NCBI RefSeq assembly: GCF_001544835.2
Contig: NZ_FCNX02000002.1
Location: 1-64,000, forward strand
Source: Caballeronia fortuita
GTDB lineage: Bacteria; Pseudomonadota; Gammaproteobacteria; Burkholderiales; Burkholderiaceae
Length of the DNA stretch: 64,000 nucleotides
Reading direction: 5' to 3'
The notes below the pieces were generated by a model. The model searched no databases. It had not been told where the DNA came from and saw only the letters and a program-made list of their open reading frames with translations. A program made the translations under genes and the position numbers. How positions within the stretch are numbered: position 1 is the stretch's first letter; every line of letters begins with the position of its first letter. Below are positions 55,310-62,495 of this stretch, one piece after another.

Positions 55310-55774
55310 TTAACCCGCTTCGAGTTCGAAGATGCTGTCGATCTCGACGGGAATGCCCATCGGCAACGTATGAACGCCGATGGCGCTTCGAGCGGGCAGC
55401 GACTTCGCCCCGAAAAGGTCTCGCAAGATGTCGCTCGCGCCATTCGCGACCATCGGGTGCTGCGTGAAAGACTCCGAGGCACGCACGTAGACGGTCAGCC
55501 GCGCACATCGGCTGATGCGATCCAGCCCGCACTTTTCGTGCAGACAGGCGAAGATCATCAGCATCGTCAATCTTGCGCAGTGTTGCGCGCGTTCCAACGT
55601 CATATCCGCGCCGACGATACCCGTCACAGGCACGCCGTCTTCAAATGGGCCGAGGCCCGAAACATGCACCTGATTGCCAACGATCGACACGGTTTGATAG
55701 GAACCGAGCGGCGAGATGGGTTTCGGAAGAACCAGTCCAAGTTTCGTGAGACGCGCAGTTGTCTTGTCGAGCAT
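55310..55774 (-). CDS. RidA/YjgH-like Rid family protein
   Basis: A 154-residue Rid-fold protein of the longer YjgH/Rid4-7 type: SPLGSYQTVSIVGNQVHVSG, TLERAQHCARLTMLMIFACL and the active-site region LPARSAIGVHTLPMGIPVEID. The Arg of the imine-deaminase site appears present (PARSAIG). The ATG at 55774 is used; an ATG four codons upstream is possible. The stand-alone gene may clear reactive enamines/imines. Confidence 0.88.
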   Translation of the reverse strand: MLDKTTARLTKLGLVLPKPISPLGSYQTVSIVGNQVHVSGLGPFEDGVPVTGIVGADMTLERAQHCARLTMLMIFACLHEKCGLDRISRCARLTVYVRASESFTQHPMVANGASDILRDLFGAKSLPARSAIGVHTLPMGIPVEIDSIFELEAG

Positions 55775-55937
55775 GAAAACCCCCAAAGCGAAGGCATTGC
55801 GATTTCCAGCAAAAGCGTTGCGTCGTTTCGGCGACCTTTCACGCCCGAAACGCAGCCGCTATTGCAGCACAAGTCGAAGAAGGGCACGCGCGGCATGATG
55901 TTTGCGCTTCGAGGAAAAGCACTCAGGAGAAAACGCC

Positions 55938-56195
55938 ATGACGAACCGACCCGCCGATGACGCCGCCAACCTTAGCGACGACGACAATCCGAAATCCCAT
56001 CCGACATCGAACGCGGAGAAAGATCCGGACGACTGGACCACGGGCGACGAGCCCATGACCGGCGCGCAGGCGTCCTACCTCAAGACCTTGTGCGAGGAAG
56101 CCAAGGAGCCTTTCGACGGATCGCTGACCAAGGCCGATGCGTCGCGCAGAATCGATGAACTTCAGGCAAAGACCGGGCGCGGCAGGAACGGTTGA
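55938..56195 (+). CDS. DUF3072 family protein
   Basis: An 85-residue small acidic protein. The second half holds the DUF3072 motif: MTGAQASYLKTLCEEAKEPF, then LTKADASRRIDELQ. The first half is Asp/Asn-rich and probably disordered. The ATG at 55938 has AGGAG upstream. Function is unknown; such proteins are frequent, often next to stress or plant-interaction genes in Burkholderiaceae. Confidence 0.88.
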   Translation: MTNRPADDAANLSDDDNPKSHPTSNAEKDPDDWTTGDEPMTGAQASYLKTLCEEAKEPFDGSLTKADASRRIDELQAKTGRGRNG

Positions 56196-56215
56196 TATTG
56201 CTATTGAATCGACGT

Positions 56216-57061
56216 TCACCGAGCCATCGTGAAGAACGCAGCCTGATAGACCTTTGGTGTCACGCCGGTCTGTTGCTTGAAGACGCGCGTAAAGTGCGAC
56301 TGGTCCGCGAAGCCGGTGCGTGCGCCGACTTCAGAAAGGGACTTGCCTTGACGGAGCATCGGCATTGCATTGCGCACGCGCGTCTGCTGCTGGAACGCAT
56401 GAGGACTCAATCCGGTCTCGCGGACAAAGGCGCGCAGCAGCACAAAGGGCGTGACGTCGAACTCGGATGCGAGCGTCGACAAGGTCAACCGCGCATGCAA
56501 GTCCTCGCGCAGACGCGCCTTCACCGTCCGCACGAGTGCAGGCTCCCTGCGCACGACGGGCAAGCGCGCCGAACGGCTCGCGTGCAGCCCATGCAAGCCG
56601 ATGACCACGCAAGCCAGCGCCTCACTGCGCTTGAAAGGATCGTCGTCGACTTCGGAGCACCAGTTGATGCCGTAGAGATTGCGTGACAATTGGGCGTCGA
56701 CGATAAACGGGCTATCGAGATCGAATCGATCGCGCCGAGCAATGCCGAGCCCGTCACAGTAGGCGGCGAGCGCCTCGGGCTGCACGTGTTCGACGCGCAT
56801 TTTCCACTGGCCGTTTGCTGCCGCGCTGCCGGAATGAACGACGTCGGCATCGATGACGATGACATCGCCGGGGCGGCATATGCGTCGCTGGTCGCGTACA
56901 TCGACCGCCAGGGCGCCGCCGGTGATTACCGCGAGGCAATGCGTATCGTGTGCGTGCGGAGGATACCGGTGACCGATGAACTGGCCCTTGAGCATGACGG
57001 CGTCCATGACGTCTGGCGCGCGCCAGACCTTGACCGAACGCGTCGGCGCTTTAGCTTTCAT
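56216..57061 (-). CDS. AraC family transcriptional regulator (cupin sensor)
   Basis: A 281-residue regulator. A cupin sensor (about 25-110; HRYPPHAHDTHCLAVITGGAL) is followed by an AraC helix-turn-helix pair (about 180-275; LASEFDVTPFVLLRAFVRETGLSP and SEVGARTGFADQSHFTRVFK). The ATG at 57061 overlaps the end of the quinone reductase gene by 11 bp, so it is coexpressed with it. Confidence 0.92.
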   Translation of the reverse strand: MKAKAPTRSVKVWRAPDVMDAVMLKGQFIGHRYPPHAHDTHCLAVITGGALAVDVRDQRRICRPGDVIVIDADVVHSGSAAANGQWKMRVEHVQPEALAAYCDGLGIARRDRFDLDSPFIVDAQLSRNLYGINWCSEVDDDPFKRSEALACVVIGLHGLHASRSARLPVVRREPALVRTVKARLREDLHARLTLSTLASEFDVTPFVLLRAFVRETGLSPHAFQQQTRVRNAMPMLRQGKSLSEVGARTGFADQSHFTRVFKQQTGVTPKVYQAAFFTMAR

Positions 57062-57779
57062 GATCGGACGAATCGCGAAGTGGCCGGAACACGTCATCAT
57101 AGTCCTCGAGGCGCGGCATCGGAATACGCGGTTGTTCGTCCAGTCGATCGATGAAGCCGCGCCAGCGCGCCATCGTATCCGCGCGCTGCTCGTCTGTGCA
57201 GTAGGGAATGTGCCACGCGAAGAACGGTTCGAGCACCTCGAAGCCCACGTAGCCCAACGTGCCTTGCAGCAAATGGCGCAACATGCCGCGCGCCAGTTCG
57301 CCGTGGATGCCCCGCTCACCGAACATATGTTCCCGGCCGCCCAAAGTCACGCCGACGACCGCGCGCTTGCCGGCCATGCCGCCACGGCCATAGATGCGTT
57401 TTCCGCCGTACAGCGCGCCCGACAGGAAGCAGCGGTCGATCCATCCCTTGATGAGCGCGGGCACCGAAAACCAGTAGAGCGGAAACACGAGCATCAGCGT
57501 ATCGCACGCGAGAAGTGCGTCGACCTCGCGCCGCACGTCGGGCGCAAGCGCGTCGTGCAAAAGCGCGTGGCGTTGCTCCAGTGAATAGACGAGATAGTCG
57601 ACGTTGGCGCGTCGCACGAACTCGCTGGCGCGAACTACCGGATCGAAGTCGAGTGCATACAGGTCCGAGAAGCTCACGTCGTCGCCGCGCAACTCCATCA
57701 GGCGTCGGGCCTCGTGGGCCATTGCCGTGCAGAAGGAGCGCGGTTCCGGGTGCGCATGGACGACGTGAACTTTAGCCAT
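57051..57779 (-). CDS. NAD(P)H dehydrogenase (quinone), flavodoxin-like fold
   Basis: A 242-residue FAD/FMN oxidoreductase of the NQO/MdaB/KefF group: VVHAHPEPRSFCTAM at the start (phosphate-binding loop), LMLVFPLYWFSVPALIKGWIDR near 95 and VGVTLGGREHMFG near 150. Probably a two-electron quinone or azo reductase. It overlaps the upstream enoyl-CoA hydratase gene by 8 bp and the downstream AraC gene by 11 bp, forming a compact three-gene operon. Confidence 0.92.
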   Translation of the reverse strand: MAKVHVVHAHPEPRSFCTAMAHEARRLMELRGDDVSFSDLYALDFDPVVRASEFVRRANVDYLVYSLEQRHALLHDALAPDVRREVDALLACDTLMLVFPLYWFSVPALIKGWIDRCFLSGALYGGKRIYGRGGMAGKRAVVGVTLGGREHMFGERGIHGELARGMLRHLLQGTLGYVGFEVLEPFFAWHIPYCTDEQRADTMARWRGFIDRLDEQPRIPMPRLEDYDDVFRPLRDSSDHES

Positions 57780-58542
57780 GAGCGGTCGATGTCGATGCAA
57801 GCGCCGGAATGAAGGTGTCGAGATGAGCGAACTCGTTCTCGATTGCCGCTTGCGCCGATGAACTCGCGCCTTCCAGCAACAGACGTCGCGTGACTTGCAA
57901 CGCGCCGGGCGGTTTGGCGGCGAGGCACTTGGCGTATTCGTTGGCCGCGTCGCGCACGTTCGCATCCGATACGACGCGCGAAACGAACCCATGCCGCAAG
58001 GCTTCGTTCGCAGTCATCGTGCGGCCGCTCAAGAGCCAGTCGCGCGCCGTCAGATCGCCCACGCGGCGGGCCAGCAATGCCGTTGCGCCCGCTTCGGGGA
58101 CGATGCCGAGATCGGCAAAGGGAAAGCGGAAAGTCGCGCTTTTTCCGGCGACAACCCAGTCGGCGTGCAGCAGCATGGTCGCGCCGAATCCCACGGCTGC
58201 GCCATTGACAGCGGCTACCAGCGGCTTCGATTGTTCCGAGAACGCTTGTATGCAGCGTCTGACCACGCCGTCGGCGGGCTGCGGCCACAGCGTTCGGAAC
58301 GCGGCGGTGTCGTGGCCTGAGCAGAAGCTATCGGTGGTTCCGTGCAGCAGGACGCAATGCGCTTGTGCGTCGGACTGCCCGTGAAGCAACGCATCGGCCA
58401 ATGCTGCGAACATCGCGGCATCGAGCGCGTTGCGCTTCTCGGGGCGATCGATTCCGATGGTCCGGATATGGCCATCGAGTCTGGATGTGATTCTTGCATC
58501 GATGACACAGCGCTCTGTGCGAGCGTCGGTTCGCAATGACAC
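57772..58542 (-). CDS. Enoyl-CoA hydratase/isomerase family protein
   Basis: A 256-residue crotonase-fold enzyme: CSGHDTAAF near 73, AVNGAAVGFGATMLLHADWV near 105 and FADLGIVPEAGATALLARRVG near 137, where the Glu is a plausible catalytic acid. First gene of a compact operon with a quinone reductase and an AraC regulator. It could hydrate or isomerise an aromatic- or fatty-acyl-CoA. Substrate unknown. Confidence 0.9.
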   Translation of the reverse strand: MSLRTDARTERCVIDARITSRLDGHIRTIGIDRPEKRNALDAAMFAALADALLHGQSDAQAHCVLLHGTTDSFCSGHDTAAFRTLWPQPADGVVRRCIQAFSEQSKPLVAAVNGAAVGFGATMLLHADWVVAGKSATFRFPFADLGIVPEAGATALLARRVGDLTARDWLLSGRTMTANEALRHGFVSRVVSDANVRDAANEYAKCLAAKPPGALQVTRRLLLEGASSSAQAAIENEFAHLDTFIPALASTSTAHG

Positions 58543-58627
58543 TGCCTCTCTCCAAAGAAACTGGCCGTGGAGAGAATGCTATGGCTTTCCTTTCCAAAAG
58601 TATTGGACGATTTTGCAGCGGCAGACT

Positions 58628-59518
58628 TCAAGATCTGAACGACGCCTGCATCGTTTCTCCGAGGTGCGAAACTGCGCGGCTGAGATTCCCGAGATGAGGC
58701 GAATGCAACAGCCATACGTCGAGCTGAGGCGCAAAGCGTGTGACTTTCACGATTTCGAGCCGCCGGTTCCAGACGCTATGCGTTAGCACGCTGCGCGGAA
58801 CCAGACCTAGCCCGAGGCCGGAGGCGATGAGCTGCAGTTGCATCTCGCTGCCGTGCGTGTCCGCCTTGACGTGCAATGCATAACCGGCTGCTTCGATCGC
58901 GTGTTGCAGCGCCGCCCGATAGCCGCATCCTTCCGGGTTCAGAATCCAGCCGGCGTCCGCGATGGCTGGAAGCGTCGCGCGACTGGAAACCACCGGACGC
59001 TTTCTGCTTTGAACGACGACGAGATCGAGCGTCGAAACGTGCCGGCGCGCGTAGATATCGGCGGGCTGTCTGCCCTTCGGACTCAGTATGGCGGCGACAT
59101 CCAGTTCGCCCGCATCGAGCAGACGAAGGAGTACCGGAGTCCAGTCGGACTTCAACGCCACGTCCAGCGCGGGGAATGAATCGTTGAGCGCGGTCAGGGC
59201 GTCGAACAAGACGATATCGGCGATACCTTGCGGCAAACCAAAGCGCAGTTTTCCCGAAGGATCGCCGTCCTCGCGGGTGACATCCATCAGCCGGTCGAAG
59301 GCAGCGAGCTACGGCACGGCGTGTTCGTGGATGCGATGCGCGAGCGCCGTCGCACGCGGTGGCTTGGAATGGCGGTCGAGCAGCGGTGCGCCGAGCACAT
59401 CTTCCAGCCGATGAATACGCTTCGATACCGCCGATTGCGTCACGCATAACTTCTGCGCGGCGCGGGTCAACGATGCTTCTTCGACCACCGCCACGAAGGA
59501 TTTGAGTTCATCGATCAT
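58628..59518 (-). pseudogene. LysR family regulator interrupted by an amber codon
   Basis: One continuous frame of 297 codons with a TAG at 59309-59311 (codon 70). Before it is the helix-turn-helix (RAAQKLCVTQSAVSKRIHRLE). After it are the linker and effector domain (LAAFDRLMDV; GKLRFGLPQGIADIVLFDAL; LVPRSVLTH). A CAG to TAG change would explain it. The downstream part has an in-frame ATG at 59287 but would lack the DNA-binding domain. Divergent from the tautomerase gene it probably once controlled. Confidence 0.85.
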
Positions 59519-59532
59519 TATTCCGGTCCGGC

Positions 59533-59550
59533 ATTCAAGTCAATCTGAAT
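59533..59550. promoter_or_regulatory. Weak LysR-site-like dyad
   Basis: ATTCA, 8 bases, TGAAT lies between the divergent LysR pseudogene and the tautomerase gene. The geometry is close to, but not exactly, T-N11-A. Confidence 0.25.
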
Positions 59551-59622
59551 ATTCGCTTTTGGAAAGCATCATTTGAGTCTAGCCTAGTGGACGTTATTTC
59601 GCACTCTCGCCTTGAGTCCCCT

Positions 59623-60015
59623 ATGCCAATCGTACGAATCGATCTTTCGAAAGCTGCGTCGCCCGCTGTCGCCCACGCCGTCAGCGACACCGTCTACGAG
59701 GCGATGACTTCGATCGCCGGCGTCCCCGCCAACGACAAGTTCCAGATCATCACCCGTCACGATGCCGATGAACTCGTCTACCCCGCCGATGGCTATCTCG
59801 GCATCTCATACTCGCCATCGATCGTGTTCATACAGATCACATGGAACACGGGGCGTTCGATCGATGTCAAGAAGGCGTTCTATGCCGCCGTCGCCCGCGG
59901 CATCGCCGAAAAGGCAGGTTTGCGAAAAGAGGATGTCTGGATCAGCCTGGTCGAGGTCGCGCGCGAAAACTGGTCGTTCGGCAATGGCGAAATGCAGTAC
60001 GCGCCCGCCGACTAG
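59623..60015 (+). CDS. Tautomerase family protein, malonate-semialdehyde-decarboxylase-like
   Basis: A 130-residue tautomerase-superfamily protein of the long (about 130-residue) class. Starting at 59623 places Pro directly after Met (MPIVRIDL), as needed for the catalytic Pro1; the longer frame would bury it. VPANDKFQI supplies the Asp equivalent to Asp37 of MSAD, and ENWSFGNGEMQ matches the C-terminal motif of that enzyme. The first of the two MSAD arginines appears replaced (TGRS for RPRS). It is 38 bp before a racemase-like gene. Function is likely tautomerase or hydratase; MSAD activity is doubtful. Confidence 0.88.
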   Translation: MPIVRIDLSKAASPAVAHAVSDTVYEAMTSIAGVPANDKFQIITRHDADELVYPADGYLGISYSPSIVFIQITWNTGRSIDVKKAFYAAVARGIAEKAGLRKEDVWISLVEVARENWSFGNGEMQYAPAD

Positions 60016-60053
60016 CCTGCAATAGCAATCCATCGCAGCGTCTGGAGGAAGAC

Positions 60054-61154
60054 ATGAGATCACTCGAGCCGTTGACCTTTCATTCGCTCGAATTGCAGCC
60101 CGTGCGAATCCCGCTGAAACGGCCGATCGTATCGCGCGTCGGCAGCTATGCGGACTGGCCGGTCGTAGCCATTACGCTCAGAACGAGCGAAGGCGTAAGC
60201 GGATGCAGCTATCTCGAACCGTACCTCGCGCATTCGATGAAGTACATCGTATCGATCATGAGCGATCTCGCCGTCGCGAAACAGGGCAAGCGCATCACGC
60301 CCTTGTCCGACTTTCAGGCCGATCGCAAGTCGTTGAGTCTGATCGGATACGAAGGGCTCGCGATGATCGCCGTCGCGGGCCTGGACATGGCGGCATGGGA
60401 CGCGCTGGCGAAAGCCGCGAATCTGCCGCTGGCGAGATTGCTCGGCGGCGATATCGGCGCGGTGCCCGCTTATAACAGCAACGGGCTGTGGCTCACGGAT
60501 ATCGCAAACCTCGCCGACGAAGCCCTCGCGCTGGTCGCGGAAGGCGGCTTCGACGCCATCAAGCTGCGGCTCGGGCGCGATCGATTGCAGCAAGATATCG
60601 ACGCGATCGAAGCGGTCCGCGATGCCGTGGGCAGCGATATCAAGATCATGGTCGATTTCAATCAGGGCTTGAGATTCGGCGATGCGGTGCGTCGTTGCCA
60701 CGAACTGGACGACTTCGGGCTTTACTGGTTCGAAGAGCCCATTGCCTATGACAACATCGACGGCTATGCGGATCTAGCGGCAGGTCTCAAGACGCCGCTC
60801 TGCCTCGGTGAAAACTTCTACGGACCGCGCGCGCTGTCGCGGGCCGTCATGGCCAAGGCAGGAACGTTCATGATGCCGGACATGATGCGTATCGGAGGCG
60901 TGTCGGGCTGGCTTCGGTCGGTGCCGATCGCGGGCGCGCTGGGCATCGACGTGTCCAGTCATCTGTATCCCGAGGCTTCGGCGCATCTTCTGCGCATCAC
61001 GGAAACGGGACATTGGCTCGAATGGCAGGACTGGGTGAATCCGATTTTGCAGGCGCCATTCGAACTCGAGGATGGATCGATTCACATTCCCGATCGGCCG
61101 GGCACGGGCGTCGAATTCGATCGGGATGCGCTGGCACGGTTCGCTTTCGAATGA
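60054..61154 (+). CDS. Mandelate-racemase-like enolase superfamily enzyme with KxR motif
   Basis: A 366-residue enzyme whose active-site positions follow Pseudomonas mandelate racemase with a constant offset of +6. Metal ligands are Asp201, Glu227 and Glu253; the His/Asp dyad is His303 with Asp276; Glu323 stabilises the intermediate. Lys170 matches Lys164, but the S-specific base Lys166 is replaced by Arg172 (AIKLRLGRD). It is preceded by GGAGGAAGAC and follows the tautomerase gene. It may be a one-base dehydratase/epimerase or a racemase with altered substrate, acting on a 2-hydroxy acid. Confidence 0.9.
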   Translation: MRSLEPLTFHSLELQPVRIPLKRPIVSRVGSYADWPVVAITLRTSEGVSGCSYLEPYLAHSMKYIVSIMSDLAVAKQGKRITPLSDFQADRKSLSLIGYEGLAMIAVAGLDMAAWDALAKAANLPLARLLGGDIGAVPAYNSNGLWLTDIANLADEALALVAEGGFDAIKLRLGRDRLQQDIDAIEAVRDAVGSDIKIMVDFNQGLRFGDAVRRCHELDDFGLYWFEEPIAYDNIDGYADLAAGLKTPLCLGENFYGPRALSRAVMAKAGTFMMPDMMRIGGVSGWLRSVPIAGALGIDVSSHLYPEASAHLLRITETGHWLEWQDWVNPILQAPFELEDGSIHIPDRPGTGVEFDRDALARFAFE

Positions 61155-61325
61155 ACAGCCGGTGTCACACCCCGTGATAGCGTATATGCACTCCGGCTTA
61201 CTCGACGGTCCCGACTTCCGACCCGCCACGTCCCAGAACGGCCTGCCCTTTCTGATGTCGATGCATGTTAGCGCATGTGTTCCACATGTGCATTCGGCTG
61301 ACGGGCATTGCGCACGAAGCCTGCG

Positions 61326-61982
61326 TCACCCCGCGCCGCCATCGCTCCCGCTCTTCAGATAACTCGCGCGAGCCGCAAGAATATGCGCCTGCATCACGCT
61401 GCGCGCCCATTCGCCATCGCCGGCCTTGAAGCTGTCGATGATCTCGCGATGATGCCCGAGACTGCGCGCAAGTTGCTTGTCGTCGTATTTATGGAACGTG
61501 CGCAGCACGACCGGAAGCTCGATGATGCCCGCCAGCACGTTCGCGAGCCGCTTCGTCCCGGCCGCCTCCAGAATGCGTTTGTGGAACTCGCTGTTCAAGG
61601 ACGAAATGCGCTCGATGAAGCCCTCCTCCCGCTCGCGCGCTTCGCGTTCCATGCTGTCGGCGAGCCCTTCGAGCAGCGCGACTTCGTCATCGGCAATGCG
61701 CGTGGCCGCGATCGAGCACACCATGCCTTCGAGCGTCGCGCGCAACTGGAAGATTTCGACGGCATCGTCGATATCGAACGACGCCACCGACGCGCGCTGG
61801 CTCGACGTGAACTGCACGAGCCCGTCGTTCGAAAGACGCCGCAGCGCCTCGCGCACCGGCGTTCGCGACACGCCGAGCTGCGCCGCGAGATCCGTCTCGG
61901 TCAGTTGCGCGCCGATATGCAGCTCGCGCGAGAGAATGGCTTCGCGAATCGCTTCGTAAGCCTTGTCGACGGCCCTTTTCAT
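61326..61982 (-). CDS. GntR family transcriptional regulator (FCD type)
   Basis: A 218-residue regulator: winged helix about residues 5-70 (LAAQLGVSRTPVREALRRLS) and an FCD domain with several Asp/His positions (EFHKRILEAAG; LGHHREIIDSF). Two downstream genes on the same strand as each other lie beyond its 5-prime side (62035 onward), so it is transcribed after them and may close their operon and control it. Confidence 0.92.
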   Translation of the reverse strand: MKRAVDKAYEAIREAILSRELHIGAQLTETDLAAQLGVSRTPVREALRRLSNDGLVQFTSSQRASVASFDIDDAVEIFQLRATLEGMVCSIAATRIADDEVALLEGLADSMEREAREREEGFIERISSLNSEFHKRILEAAGTKRLANVLAGIIELPVVLRTFHKYDDKQLARSLGHHREIIDSFKAGDGEWARSVMQAHILAARASYLKSGSDGGAG

Positions 61983-62034
61983 GGTGCTGGATAGTAATGA
62001 TGGTTGCGTTGCCGAAGCGCTATTCTAGTCCGCG

Positions 62035-62466
62035 CTAGTCGTTCGACGCCGCGCCGATCGCTTTCAGCGCCGCGCGCGCGCATTCCATGTCCTGCGCATA
62101 GTGGCCGCCGCTCAGTCCGATCGCGCCGATCACCGCGCCTTCTTCGACGATCGGAAATCCGCCGCCGAACACTACGAGCCGCGGCGTATGGACGAAGCCG
62201 TGCAGAAGAGGCGCATCGTCCTTGATGAAGTCGTGCCAGCGATGCGTCGGCAGGCCGGTCGCGGCGGACGTGTACGCCTTGTCCTGCGCGATGCCGAGCG
62301 AAATCTGCGAGGCGCCGTCCATGCGCATGAACGCCTTCAGCAGGCCGGCGTTGTCGCACACCGCGATCGACATCGGCAAGCCTTGTAAGCGTGCATGCTC
62401 CGCGGCGGCGGCGATGGCGGATTGGGCGGTGACGGCGTCGATGCTGCGTACGGAAATCGAGGTCAT
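62035..62466 (-). CDS. GlcG/HbpS family heme-binding-like protein
   Basis: A 143-residue GlcG-type protein: AAAEHARLQGLPMSIAVCD near 20, DGASQISLGIAQDKAYTS near 50 and GAVIGAIGLSGG near 110. No signal peptide. Family members are found in glycolate, propanediol and redox-sensing operons; their chemistry is poorly defined. It lies 29 bp after the flavin oxidoreductase gene, so the two are probably cotranscribed. Confidence 0.88.
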   Translation of the reverse strand: MTSISVRSIDAVTAQSAIAAAAEHARLQGLPMSIAVCDNAGLLKAFMRMDGASQISLGIAQDKAYTSAATGLPTHRWHDFIKDDAPLLHGFVHTPRLVVFGGGFPIVEEGAVIGAIGLSGGHYAQDMECARAALKAIGAASND

Positions 62467-62495
62467 GCGTGATTCTCCTTGTTATCGATGAACGT

